DNA of 64,000 nt from Actinomycetota bacterium (GTDB taxonomy: Bacteria > Actinomycetota > UBA4738 > HRBIN12), in contig DASSCU010000024.1 of assembly GCA_035697485.1 (NCBI GenBank), positions 1 to 64,000 of the forward strand. Reading direction: 5' to 3'. Each line of letters opens with the position of its first letter. Within the stretch, counting starts at the first letter, position 1. Both the position numbers and the translations under genes were made by a program. Shown here one piece after another: positions 34,116 through 43,129 of the stretch. The notes beneath the pieces are model-generated. The model saw only the letters and a list, made by a program, of their open reading frames with translations, was not told where the DNA came from and ran no database searches.

Positions 34116-34209
34116 CTGGTCCTCCTTCCGAGGTCTGGACGAGGTCTACCCCGGAAGGAGGGCGCCAAACTCGAAGCAACGACGAGGCGAGAGAGGAAGG
34201 AGGATCGTG

Positions 34210-34596
34210 ATGAGCCAGCAGCAGCGCCGAGTCGTGGTCGTTCCCGTCGACGATCGCGTGGTCGGACCGGCGACCCCCGGGATCGAGCGCCAGCAAGCGC
34301 TCGCGACCGAGGGGTTGTGGGCGGGTTTCGTGCGGACCCGGCCCGGCATGATGTCGGGTTGGCATCACCACGGCGAGTTCGATACCGCTGTCTACGTGCT
34401 GTCGGGTGCGATGCGGTTCGAGTGGGGCTCAGCCGACGACGACGTCGCGGACGCCGGTCCCGGCGACTTCGTGCTGGTGCCGAAGCGGGTTGTGCACCGC
34501 GAGAGCAACCAGTCGGAAGGTCTCTGCGATGCGATCGTCGTGCGCGCGGGCCAAGGGTCGTCGTCGTTCAACGTCGAGGGCCCCGACGCGAGCTGA
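34210..34596 (+). CDS. cupin-domain protein
   Basis: A 128-residue single cupin. The barrel motifs are GWHHHGEFDTAVYVLSGAMR (two metal-ligand His then Glu/Asp) and DFVLVPKRVVHRESNQS (third His). AAGGAGG is six bases before the ATG at 34210. A metal-binding small-molecule enzyme or sensor; substrate unknown. Stand-alone. Confidence 0.88.
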   Translation: MSQQQRRVVVVPVDDRVVGPATPGIERQQALATEGLWAGFVRTRPGMMSGWHHHGEFDTAVYVLSGAMRFEWGSADDDVADAGPGDFVLVPKRVVHRESNQSEGLCDAIVVRAGQGSSSFNVEGPDAS

Positions 34597-34608
34597 CGAT
34601 CGGGAGTC

Positions 34609-34848
34609 CTACGAGGCGGCGATAGCGCGACGACGCGCCAGGAACAACGCGACGAGGCCGACCACGACCAGCGCGAGAGCGACGATCGCAGCGGTGGCGG
34701 TGTCGCCACCCGTGAAGGCCGCACCCCCACCTACGCCCTCGACCACGTTCTCGGGCGGAGGCGCTTCCGTGTAGTCGGCGAGGGCGGTGCCGGCGAACGT
34801 GGACACGAAGGCCATCGCGCCGACCAGAACCGCGGCCAATCTCTTCAT
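34609..34848 (-). CDS. exported small protein with C-terminal membrane anchor (79 aa)
   Basis: A signal peptide (MKRLAAVLVGAMAFVSTFAG then TALAD), a 30-residue external segment with EAPPPENVVEGVGGGAA, and a C-terminal helix followed by RRR (ALALVVVGLVALFLARRR), i.e. a tail like that of cell-wall-anchored proteins but with no LPxTG motif. AGGGGAG is upstream of the ATG. No family recognised. Confidence 0.7.
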   Translation of the reverse strand: MKRLAAVLVGAMAFVSTFAGTALADYTEAPPPENVVEGVGGGAAFTGGDTATAAIVALALVVVGLVALFLARRRAIAAS

Positions 34849-35107
34849 CGAACTCCCCTTCCATCGGGGCACGGACACGGGCGCCGTGTCGATATACCCC
34901 GAGCGTAAGTGGTGTCGCGTCACCGGGCCGCGGGGCGAAGGTCCCGACGGGAGCGGGACGTCGGAGTGCCTCGCCCACGGGCCGAAGGCACGGTCGGTGC
35001 CATGTCCGCACCTGATCTGTCAGGAAGCCGACCGCGTCGTGTCGCTCAGGAGACAGCGGATACGACGCTCCGGTGCGACGGTGGCGTCCACGACACCGGA
35101 GGGAGCC

Positions 35108-35347
35108 ATGGGCCGCGAGAGCTCACGAGGTCGATCTGATGACGACCTCCACCCGAACCCGCCGACGATCCGTTGGACGAGCGCCGACCTGGAGAACGCG
35201 CCCGAGTACGTCCAGACGGCGTCGGAGGTCGGGTGGGCGATGCGGGAGAACGCGCTCGCCAAGGTGGCGCGTCGCGCCGCACATCGGCGGGGCGAGTTTC
35301 GATGGTACGAGTTCCGCGCGCGCCGCCGACACACGCGGTCGCGCTGA
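35108..35347 (+). CDS. small basic hypothetical protein (79 aa)
   Basis: MGRESSRGRSDDDLHPNPPT opens a short frame with central WTSADLENAPEYVQTASEVG and a strongly basic end (KVARRAAHRRGEFRWYEFRA then RRRHTRSR). GGAGGG five bases before the ATG argues that it is a real gene. The charged C-terminus could bind nucleic acid; that is inference. Family unknown. Confidence 0.6.
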   Translation: MGRESSRGRSDDDLHPNPPTIRWTSADLENAPEYVQTASEVGWAMRENALAKVARRAAHRRGEFRWYEFRARRRHTRSR

Positions 35348-35361
35348 ACGACCTCCACTCC

Positions 35362-38300
35362 TCATGAGGATCGGGCGACGGCCAGTTCGAGGAGCGAGTC
35401 GACCTCGGGGAGGTGCAGCTCGGCCTTGAGCGACGAGAAGACCGCCCGCGCCTCACGAAGCACCGTCAGCGACCCCGGATCGCCCATCGCGACGAGGCAC
35501 CGACCTCTCCCGAGTAGCGATTGGGCTCGTTCGGGCACCGAGAACGTCCTCCAGCCTTCTTCCGCCATCGCGTAGAGCTCCTCGGCTCGGTCGAGCTCGC
35601 CGAGTGCTTCCGCGAGCTGCGCATCGACCATCTCGAGGGAGATGCGGCGCAGCGGCATCGGGGATTCCGGGATGCCGGTCATGAGCTGCTGCGCGAACTC
35701 GACACTCACCGCACCCATCGCTACCCGCGTGATCTCAGGGAAGAAGGCCATGTTGTTGAAATCCTCACGCATGTGCGGGTAGGCCTCGAGCTCGTGGAGC
35801 GCCTCGGCGGCACGATCGACATCTCCGGTCGCGAGCGCGACCTCGGCGACGACGGCCAACTCGACCACGGGCCACGGTGCATCGAACTCCTTCGTCGCCT
35901 GCTGGATGGCCAGGCTGAGTTCGGACGCGCGTGCGAGATCGCCATGCCACGTGGATACTTCGCACGCCAATACCTGACACACGAGGCGGACTTGGGCGGC
36001 GATATCCTGGCGATCTTCGGCGAGGTAGACGGTCGTCGCCTCCAACATCTCGGCCCACCGTCCCAGGTGGAAGAGAGCCTCGGATCGAGCTCCCACCTCG
36101 AGGAACTCGGTCATCATCTGCATCCCGCTCCGTCGAGCGAGGGCAGCGCCGAGCTCGATCTCGGAGAGGGCCTCGGCCGGACCCGAGGATCCCTGGAGCA
36201 CCGTTGCGAGCTGATTGCGTCCCATGGCCGCAACGTTGACCGATCCCTGATCGATGGCGAGTTCGATGCCTTGATGGATGTCATCGATCCCGCCCATGTC
36301 ACCGCTCCAGCAACGCGCCCCGCCGCGCTGGATCCTGGCCCACGGATGGTTCGGCAGGCCGAGCTCCTGGGCGAGGGCGAGCGACCGATCGGCCCAGTCG
36401 ATCGCCTCGGCGTACTGGCCCGCTGAGGACACCCAGTTCGCCCGCAATGCGTAGGCGCTGACCAGTTCCTCCCCACGTGGAAGTCGCTCGAGCTCCGCGA
36501 CAGCCTCATCGAGCAGGCGCCAATCGGTGTCCCCTGGCGCGATCGTCGTCCAGACGACGGCGAGCATCACCTTCGCATCGGCGGCTCGGGCCGGCCTGCC
36601 GGCTGCCAGCAGGGCGGGGATCGCCTCCTCGAGGAGCTCCCGGGACCGCCCGAAGTGACCACGGGACCACTCCACCCCGGCGAGATCGCGGAGGATCTCG
36701 GCACGGACCGGGTCACCTTCGGGGGCGAGTCCGAGCGCCCGCTCGTACATTGCCTGCGCTTGCGACGCCTCGAGGCCCCTCGCGCGATCGCCCGCGAGGA
36801 CCAGGAAACGCAGCGCCTGTCGCTCCAAGCCCGACACCTCCCCGCCCGAGGCGCGCGTGAGCTCCAACGCTTCGAACCAGTGGTAGGCGAGCACGTCCGC
36901 GAGGTCCTCCACGCGCGCGCCGGCGCGCGCCTCGAGCCATCGCGCCACGGCGGTGTGCTTCTGGCCCCTGGCGGCCCGCGGGATCTGGGCGTAGGCGGCG
37001 TCGCGCACGAGCATGTGCCAGAAGGTGTATTCGCGCTCACCCTCCATCGACAACGTTCGCGAGGGGCGGAGGTACTGCTTCCTGGTGAGCTCGTGGAGGG
37101 CCTCGCGCACGTCAAGGCCATCGCGATCGCCCATCGCCTCGAGCGCCCCCGGCCAGAAGACCTTCCCGACGACCGAGGCATCGTGCAGAAGTCCCTTCCG
37201 ATCCGGCGTCAGCGTGTCGAGCCGCGCCGAGATGATCCCGTGGATGCCTTCGGGGATCGCGACCTCGGCATCCTCGGCCAGCTCCCAGGTCTCCCCACGA
37301 GCCACCAGCAGGCCGCGGTCACGCAACATCCGGACGAACTCTTCGGCGTAGAGCGGGTTCCCTCCGGCCGCCTCCACGATCGGACGCCGTACTTCGGCCG
37401 ACGGGAGGGTCGACCCGAGGAGTTCGCCGACCAGCATCGCCGTCTCCTCTCCGGAGAGGGGCGCCAGATCCACGACGGTCGCGTTGCGGAGCTCGCCGGC
37501 CCAGTGCTGGTTGCGCTCGGCGAACTCCGGACGCGCCGTGCAGACGAGGACCATCGGCACGGCCTCCGAGCGGCCCGCCACATGCTCCACGAACTCGAGG
37601 AGCGCGGGATCTGCCCAGTGGAGGTCCTCGAACACGAAGACGGCCCCACCGTGTTGGGCGAGTACCTCGAGGAATCGACCCCACGCGGTGAACGACTCCT
37701 CGCGTTCGGCGGTACTCGGCGGCTCGACTCCGACGAGCGGAGTGAGGCGGGCCTTGACCCACCCGAGCTCCTCGGACTCGAAGGGCAAGCCCTTGAGCGA
37801 GCGGTCGAGCTTCGTCTCCGCCTGTTCGGGCGAGTCGGAATCGAGGACCCCCGCCTCGGCCTTCACGATCTCGCCGAGGGCCCAGAACGCGATGCCCTCG
37901 CCGTAGGGCAGGCACCGTCCCCGGCGCCAGACCACGGTCCCGTCTCGCGCATCGACGAGGTGGGACAGCTCGTGGACCATGCGGCTCTTGCCGACACCCG
38001 GTTCGCCGACGATCGTGACGAGTTGGCGAGATCGCTGGCGGATCGCCTCGTCCAGCAGGTCCCCGAGCATCGCGCGTTCGGCATCTCGTCCGACGAGCGC
38101 GACCTCGTGTCGGCGCGTGATGTCGGTTCCGAACCGAGCACGAGCGGCGAGCGCCCTCCAGGCCGGCACGCGTCGGGCCTTGTTCTTGGCCGCGATCGCC
38201 TCGAGCGGCTCGTAGTCGAAGACGTCGCTCGTCGACAGATAGGTGGTCTCGCCGACCGCGATGCCGCCGATGGGCGCTCCGGTTTGCAGACGAGCGGCGG

Positions 38301-38784
38301 TGTTCACGACGTCGCCCGTGACGATGCCCTCCCCTCGCTCCGGGCGGGCTTCGAGCGCGACCACGACCTCGCCCGTATTGATCCCGACCCGAACCGAGAG
38401 GTCCGTTCCCCGGTCTCGGTTGAGTTGCTCGATCGCCTCGAGGATCCGTAGCCCCGCGTGGACCGCTCGCTCCGGATCGTCGTCGTGAGAGCTCGGCGCA
38501 CCGAACACCGCCATGACGGCGTCCCCGATGAACTTCTCGACGGTCCCTCCGTACGACTCGATGTCCTTGCGGAGCACCTCGTAGTAGGGCCGCACGATCG
38601 CGCGGACGTCCTCGGGGTCGGCGAGCTCCGAGCGCGACGTGAAGCCGACCAGGTCGCAGAACAGGACCGTCACGACCTTCCGCTCTTCGGCGGACGCAAG
38701 GGGTTCGGCGAGCCGGGAGCCACACCCGTTGCAGAACTTCGAGTGCTCAGGGTTCCGGTTCCCGCACGCCATGCAGGTCGGCAT
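35362..38784 (-). CDS. zinc-ribbon / class III cyclase / AAA ATPase / TPR regulator
   Basis: A 1140-residue multidomain protein. Residues 1-25 form a zinc ribbon (C4-x2-C7, C18-x2-C21). The cyclase domain (~35-200) has metal ligands Asp44 (VLFCDLVGFTS) and Asp88 (FIGDAVMAVFG), Lys84, and Asn161/Arg165 (VNTAAR), so it is potentially active. An AAA/STAND-type ATPase follows with Walker A VGEPGVGKS (259-267) and Walker B VFVFEDLHWAD (~395). The C-terminal half is helical TPR-like. Proteins of this design are common in actinobacteria, proposed to couple ligand or protein sensing to cyclic nucleotide synthesis. Leaderless start (TACGCT) at 38784. Confidence 0.9.
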   Translation of the reverse strand: MPTCMACGNRNPEHSKFCNGCGSRLAEPLASAEERKVVTVLFCDLVGFTSRSELADPEDVRAIVRPYYEVLRKDIESYGGTVEKFIGDAVMAVFGAPSSHDDDPERAVHAGLRILEAIEQLNRDRGTDLSVRVGINTGEVVVALEARPERGEGIVTGDVVNTAARLQTGAPIGGIAVGETTYLSTSDVFDYEPLEAIAAKNKARRVPAWRALAARARFGTDITRRHEVALVGRDAERAMLGDLLDEAIRQRSRQLVTIVGEPGVGKSRMVHELSHLVDARDGTVVWRRGRCLPYGEGIAFWALGEIVKAEAGVLDSDSPEQAETKLDRSLKGLPFESEELGWVKARLTPLVGVEPPSTAEREESFTAWGRFLEVLAQHGGAVFVFEDLHWADPALLEFVEHVAGRSEAVPMVLVCTARPEFAERNQHWAGELRNATVVDLAPLSGEETAMLVGELLGSTLPSAEVRRPIVEAAGGNPLYAEEFVRMLRDRGLLVARGETWELAEDAEVAIPEGIHGIISARLDTLTPDRKGLLHDASVVGKVFWPGALEAMGDRDGLDVREALHELTRKQYLRPSRTLSMEGEREYTFWHMLVRDAAYAQIPRAARGQKHTAVARWLEARAGARVEDLADVLAYHWFEALELTRASGGEVSGLERQALRFLVLAGDRARGLEASQAQAMYERALGLAPEGDPVRAEILRDLAGVEWSRGHFGRSRELLEEAIPALLAAGRPARAADAKVMLAVVWTTIAPGDTDWRLLDEAVAELERLPRGEELVSAYALRANWVSSAGQYAEAIDWADRSLALAQELGLPNHPWARIQRGGARCWSGDMGGIDDIHQGIELAIDQGSVNVAAMGRNQLATVLQGSSGPAEALSEIELGAALARRSGMQMMTEFLEVGARSEALFHLGRWAEMLEATTVYLAEDRQDIAAQVRLVCQVLACEVSTWHGDLARASELSLAIQQATKEFDAPWPVVELAVVAEVALATGDVDRAAEALHELEAYPHMREDFNNMAFFPEITRVAMGAVSVEFAQQLMTGIPESPMPLRRISLEMVDAQLAEALGELDRAEELYAMAEEGWRTFSVPERAQSLLGRGRCLVAMGDPGSLTVLREARAVFSSLKAELHLPEVDSLLELAVARSS

Positions 38785-38790
38785 GCATCG

Positions 38791-38796
38791 AGCGTA
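38791..38796 (-). promoter_or_regulatory. -10 box (TACGCT) of the large cyclase gene, leaderless
   Basis: TACGCT is 6 nt before the ATG at 38784, supporting that start over a longer upstream frame. Confidence 0.5.
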
Positions 38797-38868
38797 TGCC
38801 TCGCCCGGGAACCGCGCTCGAACCGTGCACCCTCGACGCAGCGCATCGGCCACCGGTCGCGTTCGCGC

Positions 38869-39633
38869 ATGGACGATCTCGATCGCTTCCTCGCGCTCGA
38901 GACACGCCGGCTCTCGCTCATCAGCACCCGCGTGGAGCCGTTCGACGCGGGCACCGCGTACTTCGACGACGCCTATCCGGAGCGGTTCGTCTCCAACCTG
39001 CTCGTCGTCGATGACGCAGGCGGCATCTCGGGCGACGAACTGATCGGGATGGCGGACGACATCCTGGGTCGGTCAGGATCGCTCCATCGCTTCGTGAAGG
39101 TCCTGGATGACGGGGCTCGACACCTGGCCCCGACGTTCCGCGACGCGGGGTACGAGCCCGGGCGCATCGTCGGCATGGTCCTTCGAAGGCCGCCGGATCG
39201 TCCCGCGGGCCTCGAGGTCGAGGAGTGTTCGTTCGACGCCGTCCTGCCGCTCACCGAAGAGATCTATCGGAGGGAACTGCCGTCGGCACCCGAGACCGCG
39301 GCCCGGTTCGTCGAACAACACGCGGCGTGGGATCGCATCCTCGGCACACGACGCTTCGTCGCTCGGATCGACGGAAGCCCGGCCGGGCAGTGCGAGCTGT
39401 ACCTGATCGGCCCCGGCGCGCTCGTCGAATTCGTCGACACCCTGCAGGAGTACCGGGGGCGAGGGGTGGCACGGGCCGTCGTGCTCGCGGCGGCCGAGGC
39501 GGCGAGACGAGCGGGCGCGGAGCGGATCTTCATCGGCGCGGAAGAGGACGACTGGCCGAAGTCCCTGTACGAACGTCTCGGGTTCGACCACATCGGCGGG
39601 ACGTGGGAGTTCATGCGCCGACCCGGCGTCTAG
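38869..39633 (+). CDS. GNAT-family N-acetyltransferase
   Basis: A 254-residue protein with the GNAT fold in its second half: EEIYRRELPS, PAGQCELYLIGPGALVEFVD, then the acetyl-CoA loop VDTLQEYRGRGVARAVVLAA (R-G-x-G-x-A) and LYERLGFDHIGGTWEFMR. The N-terminal half is a partly degenerate copy. Substrate unknown. Its stop overlaps that of the convergent methyltransferase gene by 3 bp. No ribosome-binding site or -10 box is obvious at the ATG at 38869. Confidence 0.82.
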   Translation: MDDLDRFLALETRRLSLISTRVEPFDAGTAYFDDAYPERFVSNLLVVDDAGGISGDELIGMADDILGRSGSLHRFVKVLDDGARHLAPTFRDAGYEPGRIVGMVLRRPPDRPAGLEVEECSFDAVLPLTEEIYRRELPSAPETAARFVEQHAAWDRILGTRRFVARIDGSPAGQCELYLIGPGALVEFVDTLQEYRGRGVARAVVLAAAEAARRAGAERIFIGAEEDDWPKSLYERLGFDHIGGTWEFMRRPGV

Positions 39634-40085
39634 AGCCAGGGGATCTTCACGCCGGCACGGTACGCATCCCAGTCGGCGCCGAAGGCCTCCGCCAGCTGCG
39701 CCTCTTCCTCGGGGGCGTACCGTCGGCACGCGACGTACAGCACGATGCCGATGGCCGCCCCCAGCCACGTGTTCAGCAGGAAGCCGGCCCACGGGATCAC
39801 GAGGAGCGCCACGCTCGTGTAGATCGGGTGCTTCACCCATGCGAACGGCCCCGTCGTGATCAGCTCGCCTCGGGGCACCTTGGTCAGGATCAGCATCGCC
39901 GACCACAGCCAGATCGCGACGCCGGGGATGAGCACCGCGATCGAGACCGTCCTCAGCGCATCGGACGGGCCGCCGACTTCGAAGATCGACGGGAACGCGA
40001 TGTTCAGGATCACACCGACGATCACGACCGGCATCGTCGCCAGTATGATCTTGTCGCCGCTGCCGACGAGTTCCTTGAGCGTCAC
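39630..40085 (-). CDS. isoprenylcysteine carboxyl methyltransferase-like membrane protein
   Basis: A 151-residue integral membrane methyltransferase of the ICMT/PEMT group: helices at the N-terminus, then RGELITTGPFAWVKHPIYTS and the C-terminal ARRYAPEEEAQLAEAFGADW containing the conserved E-E motif that binds AdoMet. The substrate (protein or lipid) is not known. The GTG overlaps the flavodoxin stop in a GTGA junction, so both are made together. It contains about four helices and lacks a typical ribosome-binding site. Confidence 0.85.
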   Translation of the reverse strand: MTLKELVGSGDKIILATMPVVIVGVILNIAFPSIFEVGGPSDALRTVSIAVLIPGVAIWLWSAMLILTKVPRGELITTGPFAWVKHPIYTSVALLVIPWAGFLLNTWLGAAIGIVLYVACRRYAPEEEAQLAEAFGADWDAYRAGVKIPWL

Positions 40086-40570
40086 GCTCGATCGGCGACG
40101 GTCAGCCGGTCCGCGAACGCCTCGACCTTCTGCTGCCATCCTTCCTCCAGCGGTCCCTTGATGTCGGTCACGTAAACCCTGTCCTCGCCCACCGAGACCA
40201 GGCCCTTGCGCTGCAGCAGCTCGTGCATGATCGGCCGGACCCGTTGGTACGTGCAGATCTCCTCCTCGGTGGGCATGCGGCCGGTCTTCTTGTCGGGTTG
40301 CGGCGCCATCTCGGTGGTGAGAAGCGCATACCTCGCGCCGGAGGGCAGGCGCAGGTCCTTCAGGAAGCGGCGCATCGAGCGGATCGGCTTGCCCATACGG
40401 CCGGGCGAGCTGAACACGTACAGGTCGGCCGGTGAGAGTTCCTTCGGATTCACGTCTGCGATGTGATGGACATCGACCGTCGCGCCCCGGGTCGTCATGC
40501 GCTCCTTGAATCCCTCGGCGGCCGTGGCCCCGTTGCCGTACTTCGAAGCGTGCATGTACTCGATCTTCAC
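40082..40570 (-). CDS. flavodoxin-like domain protein
   Basis: A 162-residue flavodoxin-fold protein: VKIEYMHASKYGNGATAAEG is the FMN phosphate-binding loop (T/S-x-x-GxT type), with DLYVFSSPGRMGKPIRSM and ALLTTEMAPQPDKK as the ring-binding loops. Such short flavodoxins reduce quinones or act as electron carriers. GGAAGGGGGGAA before the GTG at 40570 fixes the start; the longer frame is not needed. Coupled by a 4-bp overlap to the ICMT-like gene. How the two cooperate is unclear. Confidence 0.85.
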   Translation of the reverse strand: MKIEYMHASKYGNGATAAEGFKERMTTRGATVDVHHIADVNPKELSPADLYVFSSPGRMGKPIRSMRRFLKDLRLPSGARYALLTTEMAPQPDKKTGRMPTEEEICTYQRVRPIMHELLQRKGLVSVGEDRVYVTDIKGPLEEGWQQKVEAFADRLTVADRA

Positions 40571-40709
40571 GACGTTCCCCCCTTCCGCTCGAGGGCGGTC
40601 GAAGACCCTCACCCTCACGGTGGCAGGGCGCGGGGTGCGGCACCTAGGGCCTTCGGACCTCCATCGGCCGGACGTTCCGCGAGGGGGCAGCGTGCCCCCG
40701 GCGGCCGGA

Positions 40710-42368
40710 TCAGGCCTTCGGTCGGGTGCGGCGGCGTTCCTCAGAGATCGCGTGTGCGGCGCTCGCGGCCTGGGGAAGCCCGGTCACCGTGGCGAGGAAC
40801 TCCTCCTGGTCCAGAGCCCACACGGCGCCGTCGCTCGTGGCGCGCACGGTGGCGGTGCGCGGCACGTCGTGCAGCAGCGCGATCTCGCCGAAGTAGTCGC
40901 CCTCGACGGCGGTGGCGATCGCCTCGCCGTCGCGGACGATCTCGAACGACCCGGCATCGACCGCGTAGAAGCGGTCCCCGATGTCGCCCTGGCGGATCAC
41001 CTCGGTTCCCGAGGGCACCCTGATCAGGTCGAGCTGCCGGGCGATGCGCTCGAGATCCAGCGGTGGCAGCGGCGCGAACATCGGGATCCGGCGCAGCAGC
41101 GCCAGCTGGCGCTCGGGCACCACGGTGCGCTCGTCGATGCGACGCAGCCCGGGGAGTGTCGCGAGCGCGGCCACGAGCATCACTCCGCCGCAGGCGGCGA
41201 ATGCAGGCCCGAGCCCGAGCCATCGCTCGAGCAGGGGTGCGGCCGCGGCACCCGCACCGTACCCGAGGAGCCAGAGCGCCTCGACCGCGCCGAACACGCG
41301 TGTGAGCACGTCGCCGCGCACGGTGCGCTGCAACAGCGTGCGGCAGAGAACGTCCATCAGCGTGATCGCCGATCCGTACACGATCGAGGCGATCGTGACG
41401 ACGAGCACCGTGGCCGTCACGCCGTAGAGCACCGCGCTCACCGTGAACCACGCGGCCGAAAGCACGATCGCCAATGCGAGACGCCGCCGGGCCGCGAGCA
41501 CGACCGATGCGGCGGCGCCCACGAGGAGCCCGACGCTGATCATCGTCGTCACGTAGCCCACGCCCGGATCGCCGAGCGCGAGCTCCTCGAGCGCGAGCGG
41601 CACCGTGAGCACACCGACCGCCCCCACCGTCGCGGTGAGCACCGCGGTGATCGCAACGGGCGGTCGCGCGTCGGGCGACCGCACCACCGTCGTGAGGCCG
41701 TGCCACGCGTCGGTGAGCAGGGACCAGGGCCGGAACGCCTCTCGAGCACGTGCATCAGTTGGGGCGTGCACCCCGAGCGTGGTCACGACCGCGAGGAAGA
41801 GCGAGAGGGCGGCGAGCCCGTACACGGCGCCGGCGCCCGAGACCGCGAGCATCACTGTGGAGGCGATCGATCCGATCGTGCCCCCGACGCCTTCCATCAG
41901 CGACGAGACGGAGTTGGCGGCGGCGAGCTCCTCAGGCGTGCGGGCGAGCCCAGGCAGCAGCGCGTGGTGGTTCGGCCGGCCGGTCGTGTACGTGATCGCC
42001 GCGAGCGTTGCGAGCCCGTACACGAGAACAGCGGCGGCGTCGGTGGCGATCGCGATGCCGACCGCGGCGGTCGTGACCGCCTGGGCGAGGTACCCGAACC
42101 GCACGACCCGCTCCTTCGGGAACCGATCGCCGAGCGAGGCCACCAGCGGGGCGAGGATGCCGGCGGGCACCATCAGCAAGATCGTGACGAACCCGGCTGC
42201 CCGCGTGCCCCCACGATCGAACGCGTAGACGAGGATCGCCACCCACATCGCGGGTTCCGCGACGTTGAACAACAGGAACGCCAGCTCCATGCGGGTGATG
42301 GGCCTGTTCCCGAGCACGCCCCTGAGGGCGCGGAGCGGCGGACCGAGGTGCGCGAGCAGCCGGTTCAC
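40710..42368 (-). CDS. MFS transporter fused to a cyclic-nucleotide-binding domain
   Basis: A 552-residue fusion. Residues 1-~415 are an MFS permease (12 helices, SLGDRFPKERVVRFGYLAQA loop after helix 2). Residues ~425-540 are a CAP-family cNMP domain with the phosphate-binding cassette GDYFGEIALLHDVPRTATVR, retaining the Glu and Arg that bind the cyclic phosphate, so it should bind cAMP. The soluble domain is joined to the last helix by a linker. A class III cyclase is encoded within 10 kb. The GTG at 42368 follows TACCCT by six bases (leaderless). Substrate unknown. Confidence 0.9.
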   Translation of the reverse strand: MNRLLAHLGPPLRALRGVLGNRPITRMELAFLLFNVAEPAMWVAILVYAFDRGGTRAAGFVTILLMVPAGILAPLVASLGDRFPKERVVRFGYLAQAVTTAAVGIAIATDAAAVLVYGLATLAAITYTTGRPNHHALLPGLARTPEELAAANSVSSLMEGVGGTIGSIASTVMLAVSGAGAVYGLAALSLFLAVVTTLGVHAPTDARAREAFRPWSLLTDAWHGLTTVVRSPDARPPVAITAVLTATVGAVGVLTVPLALEELALGDPGVGYVTTMISVGLLVGAAASVVLAARRRLALAIVLSAAWFTVSAVLYGVTATVLVVTIASIVYGSAITLMDVLCRTLLQRTVRGDVLTRVFGAVEALWLLGYGAGAAAAPLLERWLGLGPAFAACGGVMLVAALATLPGLRRIDERTVVPERQLALLRRIPMFAPLPPLDLERIARQLDLIRVPSGTEVIRQGDIGDRFYAVDAGSFEIVRDGEAIATAVEGDYFGEIALLHDVPRTATVRATSDGAVWALDQEEFLATVTGLPQAASAAHAISEERRRTRPKA

Positions 42369-42374
42369 GCACGG

Positions 42375-42380
42375 AGGGTA
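42375..42380 (-). promoter_or_regulatory. -10 box (TACCCT) of the MFS-cNMP gene, leaderless
   Basis: TACCCT is 6 nt before the GTG at 42368. Confidence 0.5.
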
Positions 42381-42426
42381 CGCGTCGGCGAACTCGGCTC
42401 GCAGCCGCGGGTCGGGGGCGGGATCG

Positions 42427-42558
42427 TCAATTCCCCGGCGACACGCAGACGTTGAGCAGCGCGGTCAGCAGGATCGAGGCGACGACCGAGATCACGATCA
42501 TCGTGAGGCAGCCCAGCCCCCCTCCGAGGGGGCGGATGTCCCAGCGGCCGATGCGCAT
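42427..42558 (-). CDS. small membrane protein (43 aa)
   Basis: MRIGRWDIRPLGGGLGCLTM followed by IVISVVASILLTALLNVCVS: a polar N-terminus and one hydrophobic helix. AGAGGAGG lies about nine bases before the ATG, the strongest evidence that this short frame is translated. Positioned upstream of the MFS-cNMP gene on the same strand. No recognised family. Confidence 0.6.
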   Translation of the reverse strand: MRIGRWDIRPLGGGLGCLTMIVISVVASILLTALLNVCVSPGN

Positions 42559-42750
42559 GCTGCGGGCCTCCTCTCAGCTGATGCCCTGCGACATCGGTAT
42601 CACGTGATGCGGCTCGGGGTCGCACCTTGCCTCCGCAACTCGGCAGGGACCTCCGGAGTGGTACCTGCGACGGAACACGGAGGTCCTTGCCGAGTCGCCG
42701 GACGGAACCCATAGCCACCCGGCCGGAACGGGAGAGCGCCGTCCGCGGCG

Positions 42751-42858
42751 GCCGAGCGGGTCTTCGTCGGCGGCTACACCGACCTGTGGCGCCACGACGA
42801 CTTCACGACGATCGCCTACGCCGCGTCGCAGGGAGACGCAGAAGGGCCGGGACCCTGA
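42751..42858 (+). pseudogene. short remnant resembling SBBP/beta-propeller repeat
   Basis: In frame: AERVFVGGYTDLWRHDDFTT then IAYAASQGD and a stop at 42856. The pattern V-F-V-x-G-Y-x-D ... D-F/Y-x-T-x-A-Y-x-A recalls repeat units of bacterial SBBP/WD-like propellers (V-F-V-T-G-Y-S ... D-Y-A-T-I-A-Y-D). Nothing around it continues the fold, so it is a likely fragment. Recognition is by pattern only and could be chance. Confidence 0.25.
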
Positions 42859-42869
42859 GGTCCCGGCCC
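42844..42869. terminator. perfect 11-bp stem hairpin (terminator-like)
   Basis: GGGCCGGGACC (42844-42854), loop CTGA, GGTCCCGGCCC (42859-42869): a fully paired stem. On the minus strand the hairpin is followed by TTCTGCG, on the plus strand by GTTCCG, so a short U tract exists only on the minus side. It would end a minus-strand transcript coming from the region of the tiny ORF, or work on both strands. Confidence 0.6.
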
Positions 42870-43021
42870 GTTCCGTCGCTGCTTCCCCTCGAGCGCTCCC
42901 CGCCTCTGACGAGGCTTCGTCCGGTCGACCAGGCCGGAACCCGAAGGGTCGGTGAGCTGGTGTGGATTTGCCGGTCGCCCGGCATGCGGGCGGGAGGTGA
43001 TCCCGGCCCGCGAGGGACGGC

Positions 43022-43063
43022 TCAGCAGCCAGTCACCTCGAGGGTCTCGAGCTGTTCATGCAA
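43022..43063 (-). CDS. tiny ORF (13 codons) with strong ribosome-binding site
   Basis: A TTG at 43063 begins MHEQLETLEVTGC and stops at TGA 43022. Upstream is AAGGAGGTG, a near-perfect anti-SD match, with seven bases of spacing. The peptide is 13 residues, acidic with a C-terminal Cys. An ATG four bases further on would give MNSSRPSR instead, with 11-base spacing. Possible leader peptide or short signalling peptide; equally it may be a chance site. Nothing downstream before the hairpin at 42844 looks coding. Confidence 0.25.
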   Translation of the reverse strand: MHEQLETLEVTGC

Positions 43064-43100
43064 GCTGGACCACCTCCTTCCTCTCGTACCGCACATCGTG

Positions 43101-43129
43101 CCGCAGGCCTCGCGTTATGGCAATGACGT
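43101..43129 (-). promoter_or_regulatory. possible promoter for the 43.0 kb minus-strand transcript
   Basis: TTGCCA (one change from TTGACA) is followed after 17 bases by CACGAT, half matching TATAAT, about 22 bases upstream of the AAGGAGGTG site. Spacing is ideal; the -10 match is weak. Confidence 0.25.

Noticed and set aside
43061-43080. Similarity of GCTGGACCACCTCCTTCC to the 3' end of 16S rRNA.
   Set aside because: Only about 18 bases match with two changes and no rRNA lies upstream. The sequence is the complement of a ribosome-binding site on the minus strand, which explains the likeness.
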